Positions 1 to 11,851 of a stretch of DNA of 64,000 nucleotides are shown piece after piece. Made by a program: the position numbers and the translations under genes. This DNA is from Rattus norvegicus (lineage: Eukaryota; Chordata; Mammalia; Rodentia; Muridae): positions 48,917,357-48,981,356 of the forward strand of contig NC_086029.1 of assembly GCF_036323735.1 (NCBI RefSeq), written 5' to 3'. The notes under the pieces are model-generated. The model was given only the letters and a program-made list of their open reading frames with translations, had not been told where the DNA came from and did no database searches. The number at the start of each line of letters is the position of its first letter. Position 1 is the first letter of the stretch.

Positions 1-692
1 CAATGACAAGAAGGTTGGGTTGAGGCTGCAGAGTGTAGCCTTCTGCACTGTGTTCCTGAGCATTGGTGCAGTCAGGAGGAGTGCACACCCTCAGTGCAGC
101 AGAAAGGCAGATGAGGTGCTGGGAGGCCATATGGGCCGACCGCTGGGCACCCAGGTACACTGAGGAAGGCAGTGAGCAGCATTGTCAGTGGGGGCCAAAA
201 GCTGTTGACTCTTGGCTATTTAATTCTCTTGCTGTTCTGGGGCCAAAAGCTGATGGCTTCTGGCAGTTAACTCCTGGTGATAGCTGCAGGATATTAAGAA
301 AAGAAACTTAGTTACTGGGCTTCTAGATGGCCAGGCCAGGGGTTCTGAGTTCATTAACTCTTTGTGAGCAAGAGAGGAAGGAAAAGAAAGTCAGGCACAC
401 ACACAGGCACACGTACACTGGATGAAGCAGAAAAGGGTGACACCACTGTTTGATTATTATTCTTAGTTTTTATACCTTCTCAGGATATTTGATTATGTGG
501 TTTTTGAAACAGTTTTGCATTCCATAGGTTCACAGTAAGTTTAAAGTAATAGTTCATGCCATAGATTGATAAGGCTTAAGGAGTTACAGCAGATTGCTTA
601 CATGTCTTTCCATTAAGGCTCGTACCCGAGTCAGCATTCATTATTATGTGTTACCAGCCCACAGGTTTATTGTAAGTTTAAAGCAATAGTTT

Positions 693-809
693 GTTTTTTT
701 TTTTTCTTTTTTCTTTTTTTTTTTTTTCGGAGCTGGGGACCGAACCCAGGGCCCAGGGCCTTGCGTTTGCTAGGCAAGCGCTCTACCACTGAGCTAAATC
801 CCCAACCCC
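693..809 (-). mobile_element. ID SINE
   Basis: Poly-T/CT tail followed by the reverse complement of the ID body (GGAGCTGGGGACCGAACCC to GAGCTAAATCCCCAACCCC). The TSD TAAAGCAATAGTTT is at 679-692 and 810-823. A 7-base internal duplication (CCCAGGG) distinguishes the copy. Confidence 0.95.
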
Positions 810-1880
810 TAAAGCAATAGTTTTTATGTTGTAAGTCAGCACAATTTTGTCAAGAGACAGACCATCTGCCTCATGTCTTACTATTTGGAAGTCTTGCGTA
901 GATAAAACTAGTCCATCATTTATTTTCTGTCCCTGCACCTACAGCAATTGCCCATTCCCCAGTTTATGACCTTCAGTTACCAGATAGCAGCTTCGTTCCT
1001 AACCCTGAAGGATGTTTTCCTTGATTATACATTTGTTCCCGGCCTGCTTTCTTTTCCTTGTTCAATTAGCCCGTGACACATGAAGGTTTACAGAGCTCTG
1101 TCTGCAGCTTGTATTCTATAGGGGGCTTGAGTTCACTTGTATCAATTTAGGAGTCCTATAAAATCATGATGAGGAATTATGAAATCATCAGTTCTTCTAA
1201 ACAGCGTCACTACATGAAGTATGTGTTCATGTTGGTCTGCAGGAAATCTGCCCGGCAGGGCGGGCTGAAGCCCCGGGATCATTAGGCTATGTCCTAGTGA
1301 CAGGAAAGGCAGATCAGCAGAGAGAAGCAATCCTGGGATTCTGCCTCTCAGAGTGCACCCATTGCAGCCATGCAAAAATGGTGGACCATCTCCAGAAAAC
1401 TCGCTTGCCATAGCCTTCCCTAGATGGCTGTGTCTGGTGCCTGTGGTTGGCCTGGATGGAATTTTTCTGAGGGTCCTTTCCTTTAGGTTGCTCACAATAT
1501 ACATAGTTGAGGCTGTCTAATTTATAAAGTTAGGGATTCATTGTTGTCTTAGGGAAGGAGACATTGGACACAATGTGTGCTCATACATGGGGAGCTCAGG
1601 TGTCCCTGAACTGACATGTACAGATGAATTCCCAGTACTGGCACGGCTGGCACGGGGTGAGGGTCTTAGACTTGCAGTGTGCAGGTGTCTGTGCCAAGTT
1701 CCTGACAGATCCTGGCAGTGGCCATGTATACACGCGCTTCTGGGGCCTGGCTGGTGTAGCCTACTTCCCTCTGTGAAGTAGTTCAGCAGTTTTGAAGTTT
1801 CCCCTTTGCTCTTTGCTCCAAGCCTTAATTGGGTTCTCACTTTCCACAGACCATACTCTTAGCAAAGTCCTTCCTTGGGA

Positions 1881-1911
<31 letters not shown>

Positions 1912-1934
1912 TGTATGTATGTATGTATGTATGT

Positions 1935-2072
1935 ATTTTTGAGACAAGGTTTCTTGGCTATCTGGAAACGCAACTCTCTAGACCAGGCTGGCCTCAGACT
2001 CAGAGATTGCCTGCCTCTTATTTATGAGATTAAATGGGATTAAAGGCGTGCACCACCATGCCTGGTTGGGAC
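1935..2072 (-). mobile_element. B1 SINE with adjoining (TATG)n
   Basis: GAGACAAGGTTTCT through GACCAGGCTGGCCTC to GGCGTGCACCACCATGCC is the complement of B1. A (TATG)n array (1882-1936) abuts its A-tail side. Confidence 0.85.
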
Positions 2073-3288
2073 AGGATTTTATGCGGCTTCCAAGTGTTAC
2101 GATGACATAGCAACCCAACAGGATAACTCCTGGGGCCTTGAGGGAGAGGTGTGTTCTGGGTGATGGGTAGAATGCTTGGCTGACAGGGCCCTGCAGGGTG
2201 CACAAGCAAGGAACAAGCATTTCCGGAGGAGGCTGGCCTCTCACAGGGAGTTATGCCAGATGACCCTGGTACTAGTTGAGAGCCTGTGCAGGTTTCAGGA
2301 CTTTCTGTGTTTGGGTTTTGATCTCTTCATGCTGGTGACCTGGGTTGGTCATTTTTGAGCTTGCCTGAGGAATCCCAGGAGGGAGGAGCCGGACTGTGCA
2401 CGTTATGCCAATAGCTTTCAGACCTGTTGGCTTCTGGGTTGGCAGTGGCGACATGACCACAAGTTCAGTCCTGGACAAGCTTATCTATCGGCAGAGTGTG
2501 TCCTGTCCAAACAGGACTGAAGCACTGCAGGCCGGAGCACAGTGCGGGAAGAAGGAAGCTGAGCTCTTGTCATTTTGCTCCTTTGCCTGAGTCATCTGGG
2601 TAAATATTTCACGAAGTTAGTGCCTCAGATTGTGAGTGATTCTGTCCCCAGGGCCTTTGTGGGTTTGAATCATCTGCCTTTCTTCCGAGATGTACCCACT
2701 GCGCCCATCATGTTGGGTTGCAGTTGGCTGGCTTTGGACCTCTCCTGCTGCAGCTTCCCAAATGATGGGGTGACAGGAGCATCTCCAGGCCTAGCTTCCT
2801 CCTGTTTCTGTGGGGCCTGGGGTGTGGCCGGGAGCTGGGGAGCCATGGGGAGCCAGCCTGGAGCAAGACTGGGGTTGTGGCGTGTCCAGACTCCTGAGTA
2901 GGAGTAAGATCTGCTCGTACCCTCTGCCCCTCAGAGGAGGTCACGGAGCCCAGCAAGCACAATGGTCTTCATCTCCTTATAAGGTTATGTCCAGCAATGT
3001 CTGAAGTTCCTCCCTATGCATGAGGCATCCGCAGCACCCTGGCCCCAGCCAGTGATGTGCACTCTCCCAGAAGACCCCTGCACATGCCCTAAGGGTTTAG
3101 TAATAGCCGTTGTTCTCCCAATTAAGCAAGCTGTCTCCCCGAAGCTTGGCTCCTGAGAGCATTCTCTCTACGTGAGGTTTCCATCTCTGGCTGTTTCTAC
3201 CTTGTCCTTCTACCCCCTTCCCCTTCAGGATCTGCTGCTTGTGACCACAGGTCTTGCTCCTGGGGGTGGGGGTGGGGGAGTAGAACCC

Positions 3289-3386
3289 TTTTTTTTTTTT
3301 CTTTTTTTTTTCGGAGCTGCGGACTGAACCCAGGATCTTGCGCTTGCTAGGCAAGTGCTCTACCACTGAGCTAAATCCCCAACCCC
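3289..3386 (-). mobile_element. ID SINE
   Basis: T-rich tail, then CGGAGCTGCGGACTGAACCC to CTAAATCCCCAACCCC. Several differences from consensus (GGATCTTG) suggest an older copy. No clear long TSD. Confidence 0.92.
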
Positions 3387-3429
3387 TTCCTGTTTAGGTT
3401 TAAGCATCCTTTATAGAGTCCCTGATGGT

Positions 3430-3631
<202 letters not shown>

Positions 3632-3639
3632 TTAAATGT

Positions 3640-3829
<190 letters not shown>

Positions 3830-3834
3830 TCAAA

Positions 3835-4410
3835 ATTTTTCAAAACTTTACCGATTGTGATTTTCACATCATGTTCCCCAATCCCATTCATTTCCCTGTC
3901 CCTTCATATATCTGCCTTCTGCCCTTGTAACCCCCACAAAAGAAAAAAAAATCAAAATATCTTGTCCTGGCAATTGTCCCACAGTATACCCTTTGTTCAC
4001 ACATCTTTGTCCAGCGAGCACTGTAAATGTTTGTTGCAGTGAGTCACTGGTCTGGTTTGAGGCCTCTGGCTTCCTCTAAACTAATGTTGGATCCTCACCA
4101 GGGCTCTTCTTGGATATCCTGTTTGCTCTGTGTCGTGGAGACCCTGCAGCTTTGGGTTTGCAGGACCAGCCCCTTCACATGTTCCCAAAGTTCATAGATG
4201 GAGTAGATGTTGGGGTGGGCCATCTCAAAGTCCTGGATCTGGGCCTTGGGGATAGCTGAGTTGGTCAGCCTGCCAGCTCTCCTGCACCCATACCACCAGG
4301 GCAGGGTCTCCAATACTGACCCGAGTAGCCCTCCTGAACGCTACAGCTGGCAAGGGGCAGGGCCAATTCCAGGCAGTGAGGGGTGTGGAGAGGGAGGGGC
4401 GTTGGTTCTC
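3835..4410 (-). mobile_element. Probable L1 (Lx-type) fragment
   Basis: The sequence resembles, from memory, old rodent L1 3' regions (GGTCTGGTTTGAGGCCTCTG, CACCCATACCACCAGGGCAG). A 72-codon open frame in it (4095-4313) is not a gene. Family assignment is from memory only. Confidence 0.5.
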
Positions 4411-4454
4411 TGATTTTGAATGATAGCTCTGTGAGTTTTTAAAAAATTATTTTG

Positions 4455-4613
4455 GCCTTTAAAATGGTTTTTTATGTGAATGATGTTTGGCCTGCATGTA
4501 TGGGTCTGTGTATCACCTGCATGCCTGGTGCCCGTGGATCCCCTAGAACTGGAGTTACAGATGGTTGTGAACTACCATGTGACACACTGTACCTTAATCC
4601 TCTAAAGACAAGC

Positions 4614-4644
<31 letters not shown>

Positions 4645-4760
4645 CTGAGCTGGGGACCGAACTCAGGGCCTTGCGCTTGCTAGGCAAGCGCTCTACCACT
4701 GAGCTAAATCCCCAACCAAGACAAGCGTTCTTAACCACTGAGGTTTCTGTCCCTGTGACC
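4455..4760 (-). mobile_element. B3-like SINE interrupted by an ID
   Basis: GTTTGGCCTGCATGTATGGG and CTAGAACTGGAGTTACAGAT mark an old B3. Its head continues after the ID at 4733. Confidence 0.7.
4620..4717 (-). mobile_element. ID SINE inserted in a B3/B2
   Basis: ID body in reverse orientation, flanked by the perfect 15-base TSD AAGACAAGCGTTCTT (4605-4619, 4718-4732). It interrupts an older tRNA-derived SINE (4455-4604 and 4733-4760). Confidence 0.95.
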
Positions 4761-5712
4761 ATTAGAGACTTTGGTCCATTCCTATTTTTTTTTTTATTCC
4801 AGGGTGGACCAGGCTGGACCAGGCTGGAGTAACTCTCCCTTGAGTGGAGAACAGTGGGCAATAGAGAGAGGCAGGTTTGCAAACCCTGTTCCTTGTCTGC
4901 TGTGTTGCTGCCACGGTGACTCACAGTGCTGGCCCCAGCCTAGGGTCTTTAACGTGTGGGTTCATGGGGTCTCAGCTGTGTGCCTGGACTGTGTGTGTAC
5001 CATCACTGCTGGGATCAAGGGTTTGGCTCTGGCTGTAACTGAAGTTGCCTTACTTTGTGGCTAGTAGGGGGGTTGTCTGAGCTGGGTGTGGTGCCATTGC
5101 TGTGGGCCAGCTAAACTTTATACACTGCCACTTTTCATCTTTAATACCAACAGAGCTGTTGTTTTAAAGTTTGGGCAAACACACACATTCAGGAGGTAGG
5201 CATACAGTATACGAAAGAGCAGTTTTTCCCCTGGATCCTGGAAGGTAAGTTGACAGTCCTCTGCTGTGCTGTACTTTGGTGCGTGAGCAAAGGTCTTGGC
5301 TATAATCTTGGTGACAAATGTCACTGATGTCCAGTTGGAAGGCCTTCTTTGGTTCCCTCTACGAGAAGAGGGCTCTTTCCAGCTGTGCAGTGTTTGGACC
5401 GTCCTGGAAGGTGCTGTGTTCCTGCTCATCCATTGGGGTAGTGCTTCCATTTGTTGGTGAGGCAGGTCTCTGATTGATTGATTGACTGCGGCCACTGGCC
5501 CGGCCTGAACCTTTCTGCATCCCACCTTCCAGTGATCACCTAGTCCTGGGACCCTGACAAGCCAATAGCTGGTGGGCGCCACCTGGTGGCCGCAGTTGCC
5601 AGGGCGTTCAAAGGCCGGTCTTGGATTCAAGCCTGTATTGTCGGGAACATAGAGAAAAGTGTCTGGCTTTCCTGAGGAAGGACACTGATGCCCGCCCGCC
5701 TCCTCCCTGCAG

Positions 5713-5878
5713 ATTTCCAGGGTGCTGCAGAAGGATGCAGAGCAGGAGTCACAGATGAGAGCAGAGATCCAGAGCATGAAGCAGGAGCTGTCCACCGTCA
5801 ACATGATGGATGAGTTTGCCAGATACGCCAGGCTGGAGAGAAAAATCAACAAAATGACAGACAAACTCAAAACTCACG
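5713..5878 (+). CDS. Get1: GET1 coding exon (coiled-coil exon)
   Basis: The acceptor is CCTGCAG just before 5713; the donor is CACG|GTACTT at 5879. The exon encodes 55 codons plus one base, starting [12 protein letters not shown] and ending KLKTH. The charged, heptad-like composition is the cytosolic GET3-binding coiled coil. The split final codon is completed by TG at the start of the next exon, giving Val. Confidence 0.95.
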
Positions 5879-8800
5879 GTACTTGTCTCGCAGCCACTGG
5901 TGGCGGGGGTGGGGGTGGGGTGGGGATGGGGGGCTGACTTTGTGTGTGGATTTGAGGTACATGCGTTACTTCTTATTTGCTGGTAAACTCTTTGCTTTCT
6001 AGATCCAGAAATCATTGTAGACTTTTCTTCAGAGCCAATCCGTCCTCTGTAGATTTTCAGTTTTGAGGTTGGCCCTTTGCTGAGGGAAGTCCAGACAAGG
6101 AGCACACAGTGGGTCCTCAGGGTACTTGGCACTCTCAGGGGCCTGCACACAGTGTGTAAATGGCAAGGGGCAGCTCCTGTGCAGGTGAAGGACAGTGCAC
6201 ACTTGGGTCCCTGTGTTCTGTGGCAGAGTAAGGGAGCTCACTAGCCAGGGCTTCATAGTGTCTGTCTGTCCGTCTCTCAGGGCTACACAGTGAGACCTCC
6301 GGGGAGCAGTGTGTCCTGAAAGGCCCTGCTGGACTGTGTAAGGTGGAGGAGCAGGCTATGTAGAACAGGTGCAGCAGCCTGGGAGAGCTGTGCTCCTGCT
6401 GGAGGCTCAGAGAGGGCATAGGTTAGAAAATGGCGGTGGTATTGAGTCCTGCTGATGAGCGGCAAGTGTGTTGGGAGGAGGGTCTCTGAGGGGCTTGCAG
6501 TGACTTGAGGATGCAGTCTGAGTAGGCTTCTACTCAAATAACAGCACGGTGTCCAACTTTAAATTTTGTAAATTGGCAGCAGAGTTAAGAGGTTATCACA
6601 CTTACACATTGTCTGGTGTCCTGGTTGATATTTCTTTTTTTTTTTTTTTTTTTTTTTTCTTTTCTTTTTTTTTCGGAGCTGGGGACCGAACCCAGGGCCT
6701 CGCGCTTGCTAGGCAAGTGCTCTACCACTGAGCTAAATCCCCAACCCCTGGTTGATATTTCTAAGTATGTTGATTACTAATGATTAGAAAGTGTTTAGTA
6801 AGGCATCGATATTTCCAGTGCTTAGGTGTATTCTCAGGTTTGCAGGACTAATTCATGCTTCTCCTCGTTTTTGTTTTTGCTTTTCAGTGAAGGCACGGAC
6901 AGCTCAGTTGGCCAAGATCAAGTGGTTTATAAGTGTTGCTTTCTACGTACTACAAGTGAGTGTTGCCTGGTCTCTGCACAGCTGTGGTTCTTTTCCCTTT
7001 GTCTGCTTACGTATGTGCACATGTGTGTAGGCATTTTCCTCTGTGTGCTTATGCACATGTGTGCACATGTGTACAGAGGCCAGAGTTGGCTGTGGTGTTT
7101 TTTTCTTGATTACTCTCCGTCTTTTATCCCAAGGCAGGGTCTCTCACTTAAGCATAAAACTTGCCACCTGTAATCTAGTCAGTTTGCTTAGGGCCTGCTA
7201 TGGGCGCTGAGACACAGCCTCTGTGGGATGGCAAGTTCTTTTTTTTTTTTTTTTCTTCTTTTTTTCGGAGCTGGGGACCGAACCCAGGGCCTTGCGCTTG
7301 CTAGGCAAGCACTCTACCACTGAGCTAAATCCCCAACCCTGGCAAGTTCTTTATCTTCTGAGCCATTTATCCACCCTCCAGCTGCAGAGTCCTAAGACTG
7401 AAAATAAAAAAGTTTTTCAGCCAGAGACATGACTTCAGAGCTGTTGCCTTGCCTTACCCTGAAGCTGGTGCTCCGTGCTCCCAGGTAGTGTAAGGTGGTG
7501 CTTACAGCCTCCAGGGGGAAACCAGCAGACAGATTTATTCATCATTCTCTCTCTCTCTCTCTCTCCCTCCTTCCCTCCTTCCCTCCCTCCCTCCCTCCCT
7601 CTCTCTCTCTCTTTCTTTCTTTCCTTCTTTCTTTCAAGACAAGGCTTCTTTGTGTAGTCCTGACTACCCTGAACTAGCTCTGTAGACCAGGCTGGCTTAA
7701 ATCTCAGTCTGCTTCTACCTCCCCAGTGCTGGGATTAAATGTGTGCACTGACTTGACACTGGTCTTTCTTTTCTTTTCTAAATTTACTCATTTCTGTATA
7801 CAGGTGTTTTGCTTGCATAAATGTTTGTACATCAAATATGTGCCTGTTGTCCTTAGGGGTCAGAAGAGGATATTAGATTTCCTGGGACTGGAGTTGAGAT
7901 GTGAGTCACCCAGTGGGTGCTGGGAATTGAACCTGAATCTTCTGGAAGAGCAGGCAGTACTCTTAAAAGCAGAGCCAGCCATCTCTCTCATTCTCCACTC
8001 TGCCTCATTTTTCTCATTACTTGAGCCTGGCATTCTTACCTGGGGGGGTTCGTGTTCTTTGCCTTCTGGAGGGTACCCCACAGAGACTCATCCACAGAGA
8101 GAGACTCAAGCATCCTGTCCTGTTCAGTCTGAGCATTTCAGCAGAGTGTTGAGGACCACAGACGGCGCTCCTGGGAAAGGACAAGAAGTGCAACACTAGT
8201 TTTCACCAGCTTGGAGCTGATTGGGTTGACAGAGGGATTGTGGAGTCCTGGCCACTTTTGTGCTGGCATGTAGTTCAGCTATTCAGAGACTGTGGGGCAG
8301 ACTCAGCTCTCTTAAATAGTGGGTGTGCGACATCTGTGTTACTGCAAGGACTGAGGCCTCCACTCACCACAAGCTTCTTGCAGGCAGCGTTGATGATCTC
8401 ACTCATCTGGAAGTATTACTCTGTCCCTGTGGCTGTGGTGCCCAGCAAGTGGATCACCCCACTAGACCGGCTGGTGGCCTTTCCTACTCGAGTAGCAGGT
8501 AATTGTTTTCCGGAAATACGGTGGCGGGACATTAGATGACCTGGCGACTTCATCCTCACTGTCCCCTCAGCAAGCTGCACCTCTTCTCCCAGCCTTCTGT
8601 GGTCTGGAGAAGCTGCTTACATCCCTGACACCCAGAGGCCACTTCTCCTCCCTGTGGCTCCCTCTCTGAGTAGCTTGCTGCCCTCGGCTGCTGCTTTTGA
8701 GTGTTGAAAGTTCCTTTGGATGTTAACGGTTGTTCATATCACTGAAGAGTGAGCAGATGTAGGAATACTTTTCCGGGTCAGGGGCTCTTGAGACAGGGTC

Positions 8801-10062
8801 TCACTGTGTGGCTCTGACTGGCCCGGAACTAGATTTGTAGAGCAGGCTGGCCTCAAGCTCACAGACATCTGACTTCTGCCTTCCCAGTACTGGCAACATA
8901 GGAACTGTTTTTAAAGACCATGCCAGTTGGCATGCTTTCAGTCTAGCACTTGGGAGGCAAGCGGGCGGATCTCCCTCCCTACCAAATCCATCTAGTTACA
9001 GATAAGCCCTCACTGTCATGGTCTGTTTCTTCTAACCTTTCTTACACTCCGCTTCCTTTGACGATCTGAGCCCACTCTTTCGTGTCTTATTTTCAGGCTG
9101 CTCCAGTAAAATACCCCAGTGCACAGCTTAAACACACAGACAGACTGGGTATCACTAGGACCTGTTTTGTGGTTCATAAATGGCACCCTTTCAAGGGTCC
9201 TTGGGGAGAAGGAGGAAGGTCAGACTGCACCTTGTAGGCTTCTTCTAAGGCTGCCCTGTGATCTCAGTCTCTCAGGGGCCTGGCCTCCCGCTGTGCCCAG
9301 GGTAGGTCTTCAGTGTATGGATTGGCGTCCATGCTTGCAGGTCACAGCACTCCATTGCAGTAGCTGCTTGTTCTCTGAATTGTCCTCTGAGGATGCTTTT
9401 CATGGGTCCTGATCTTTGCGATAGGAGTAATACTGCTGGGTGCGGCAGCACAGGCCTGTAATCCTAGCCCTAGGAGGAAGAGGAGGATGGATTGCTGCAG
9501 CCTCAAGGCCTTCGTAGACTACACTGTAAAAGCCTATAAAAACAACCTGCATATTCTTGCCAGTCATGGGTTCTGATGTGTGGTGAATATTGTTCATACT
9601 GTAGGGAAACACGTCACTGAAAGGGAGCAGTTTCGAGGACCTACATTTTAACTGTGCTGTTCTCGCCCTCCCCTGCCCTCCCCACTGTCGGGCTCAGGCC
9701 TGAGCAGCAGCCACCGTTGGCAGCATGCTGCTGAGGGCTGGCCTTCCAGCCTGGGCAGGGAGAGTGGGGCTGTCTTCACTTTAGGCCTCAGAAAACACGA
9801 ATTTATTTATAGTGCTCTTTGAGAACTGAAGAGGGAATGTTCTTCCAGCCTGCTGATGGAATGCACAGTGTGGCCTGTCTGAGGAGCTCCTTCTCTTGTC
9901 CCGGGGACCTGGGTGTCACCTCCCTGTGGGTGGACGGTACAAATCCTTGCCTACTGTGCCTGACCCGGGCTTCTTTCTTTCTTTTCAGGTGGAATCGGAG
10001 TCACCTGCTGGATTTTAGTCTGCAACAAAGTCGTGGCTATCATTCTCCACCCTTTCAGCTGA
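5713..10062 (+). CDS. Get1: GET1 (WRB), tail-anchored protein insertion receptor subunit; 3' four coding exons
   Basis: Spliced CDS from exons 5713-5878, 6888-6955, 8384-8498 and 9989-10062. All junctions are AG/GT and in phase, giving 140 residues plus a TGA stop. The family is about 174 residues, so roughly the first 34 (membrane segment 1) lie in an exon upstream of the window. The translation closely matches remembered mammalian WRB/GET1. The first exon here encodes the charged cytosolic coiled coil that binds the ATPase GET3 (TRC40); the next two encode TM2 (start [10 protein letters not shown]) and the loop [12 protein letters not shown]; the last encodes TM3 and the C-terminus LHPFS. 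With CAMLG it forms the ER receptor that inserts tail-anchored proteins (family knowledge). No frameshift or internal stop is seen. It runs convergently toward LCA5L. Confidence 0.96.
6636..6746 (-). mobile_element. ID SINE
   Basis: Long T/CT tail and reverse ID body, with the 16-base TSD CCTGGTTGATATTTCT (6620-6635, 6747-6762). It lies 140 bp upstream of a GET1 exon. Confidence 0.95.
6888..6955 (+). CDS. Get1: GET1 coding exon (start of TM2)
   Basis: The acceptor is TTTTCAG and the donor CTACAA|GTGAGT. The 68 bases continue the frame as [13 protein letters not shown] followed by hydrophobic [10 protein letters not shown], the first half of the second membrane segment. Confidence 0.95.
7242..7339 (-). 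mobile_element. ID SINE
   Basis: Reverse ID body with the 13-base TSD TGGCAAGTTCTTT (7229-7241, 7340-7352), in a GET1 intron. Confidence 0.95.
7548..7635 (+). repeat. CT-rich microsatellite
   Basis: (TC)n, (CCTT)n, (CCCT)n and (CTTT)n blocks in series, adjacent to the A-tail side of a reverse B1. In-frame Leu/Ser/Pro-rich translations here are artefacts. Confidence 0.9.
7636..7755 (-). mobile_element. B1 SINE
   Basis: CAAGACAAGGCTTCTTTGTG, then GTAGACCAGGCTGGCTTAAA and GTGCTGGGATTAAATGTG: a diverged B1 complement. Confidence 0.8.
7780..7995 (-). mobile_element. B3-type SINE
   Basis: GGTCAGAAGAGGATATTAGA, GGACTGGAGTTGAGATGTGA and GCTGGGAATTGAACCTGAAT mark a diverged tRNA-derived SINE. Confidence 0.75.
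8384..8498 (+). CDS. Get1: GET1 coding exon (end of TM2 and luminal/cytosolic loop)
   Basis: The acceptor is CTTGCAG and the donor GTAGCAG|GTAATT. The 115 bases encode [13 protein letters not shown], completing TM2, then [20 protein letters not shown]. The phase-1 end joins GT of the final exon to make Gly. Confidence 0.95.
8790..8900 (-). mobile_element. B1 SINE (diverged)
   Basis: GAGACAGGGTCTCACTGTGT and GAGCAGGCTGGCCTCAAGCT are B1 complement signatures; the 3' part is degraded. Confidence 0.75.
9430..9545 (+). mobile_element. Old B1/PB1-like SINE
   Basis: GCTGGGTGCGGCAGCACAGG then CCTGTAATCCTAGCCCTAGG, diverged. Confidence 0.6.
9989..10062 (+). CDS. Get1: GET1 terminal coding exon (TM3, stop)
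   Basis: A strong polypyrimidine acceptor (TTTCTTTTCAG) precedes the exon. It encodes [19 protein letters not shown] then LHPFS and TGA at 10060-10062. The hydrophobic stretch is the third membrane helix. Confidence 0.95.
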
Positions 10063-11851
10063 GGGGAGGCCAGCCACAGCCTTTACCCGAGAATTCTGTT
10101 AGGTGAAGAGCGGATTGCGCACAAGGCCACAGATTGTTGTTTTTTGTGTTCTGGAGTACGATTGCTTTTGTGTGTCACCTGGGATTCTTGTTGAAGTCAG
10201 GATTTCCTATACTCGCCATTGAGCCAGAAAGACCAGTTACGTACGGCATTCCCGCACTGTCTGACGTCTGACGTAACTCTGGATCCTTACCGACTGGGAA
10301 CCACCACGTGGCATCTGCTGGTGCTTGTTCCGCAGTGAAAGTCACACTTGTAACAGCTCCGATAGTGCCGTTTCTAACTTTAGAAAAACCCACACTTTTG
10401 TACCACTACTAAACCTCCTTTTTATCTCACAGTTGCCGAGAGTGACACATACTAGTGGATGTCACTCTGCTGTACCCTGTTGAAATGCCACACTTCAGTG
10501 TGTGAAAAGTATCGACGTTTGTCTAAGCTTGTTAATTTTTCATAGTTGCTCCTACATGTGTTCACGAGCCTACGTATATTTTATTTAAAGCATTTCAATG
10601 AAGTCTGTCTTTAAAGCATTGGGCGTTTGTGCTGTGCAGAGTGGAATAGGGTTAAGCAAGGTGCGGTCTGATCCAGTTCATCTGAGACTCCAGACTCATG
10701 AAGAATTCTGCCAAGTCTGGTTGTTTTTGTTTTGCTTTTTTGAGACAAGGTCTCTCAGTGTAGCTGTGGCTGTCCTGAAATCCTCTGTGTAGACCAGGCT
10801 TGTCTCAAACCCTCAGAGATCCACCTGCCTCTGTCTCCGAGATGGCCGGATTACAGGTGTGTGCTGCACCAGGTGGTTTTGAAGCACTTTTGCTACTTAC
10901 AGTGTTTGCCAGTGCTAGCGTGACTGTTCCAGTAGCCATACTGCAGGAGTCGTCTGGGCTGCAAGCTGTGGGATTGCCTCTAGGGAAGCATAGCATAGAA
11001 AATCCACCTGCCAGCACTGCATGTCTGCACAGCTCTGGCTGCCCTGGAATTACAATGTAGACCAGGATGACCTGGAATTTACAGAAGCCCTCTTGCCTCT
11101 GCCTCAGAGCTGCCGGGATTAAAGGCATGCACTGGGTTTCGAAGGATCGTATTTATATTCCTGCGTTTCCTAATCTAAGACCTCCTAAGTAGCTCTTTGT
11201 TACTTTGACTGTACTGTGAATGCATGTACTGTGAAGTGCATGGCCCTTGGGTTGGTTGTAGGCTGAGTGCCACCAGAGCAGTCCACTGATTTAAACTCAC
11301 CAGATGCTGCAGATAGATCCACGTGGTACCAAGGTTACTTGGCTGTACTTGTAATGGGCACGAATGGGATACAGCAGTAGGCACAGCTAGCAATGCCAGG
11401 AGAACCTGCCCACTAGCTCCAGCATGCTCACCCCAAGGAAGCACTTGGTCTACACAAGATTAGTTCAGGACCTGAGGAGGTTGGCTGCAGCATCTGGGTT
11501 CCCTCCAGGGACCCAGCCCTTGGTGTGGGGAGGGTGTGTGGTAGTGAACTGCAGTCTGAGGTGGTGCTTTTTGCCCATGTCATTTAGGTAGCCAGGGTCA
11601 GTATCTGGCTTTCACCACTGAAAGGGTGCCCAGACCAGATGCCTCTCACAGAACTCATCATTTCAGCCGATCTGAAGGAACAAGCGACTGTTAGTGTTCC
11701 TGTGTGTGTATAACATGGATGTCAGCACTTCCACATGCGTAATGTGTGTTATGTTCCCATGTATGCAGTGTATGTAACACCAAGTAGGGGACATCAGTGT
11801 GTTTTACCCCCAAATTGTATTTGTTTAAAAATGGGTAATAAACATTGAGTT
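10063..11851 (+). other. Get1: Probable GET1 3' untranslated region and downstream sequence
   Basis: No gene is visible between the GET1 stop and 11866. The only AATAAA on the + strand here is at 11837-11842, so the UTR may run about 1.8 kb; an earlier, non-canonical end near 10.6 kb is also possible. It contains B1 SINEs in inverse orientation near 10740-10875 and 11030-11135. The exact 3' end cannot be fixed from sequence alone. Confidence 0.45.
10740..11135 (-). mobile_element. Two B1 SINEs in the GET1 3' region
   Basis: A full B1 complement (10740-10875, TTGAGACAAGGTCTCTCAGT to GCTGCACCAGG) is followed by a partial one (11030-11135, GTAGACCAGGATGACCTGGA to GGCATGCAC). Confidence 0.75.

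Noticed and set aside
4095..4313. 72-codon - strand frame resembling a small protein
   Set aside because: Sequence words match remembered L1 3' regions, so it is better explained as LINE debris.
5118..5870. 250-codon - strand frame over a GET1 exon
   Set aside because: Antisense to the true GET1 coiled-coil exon; no recognisable domain.
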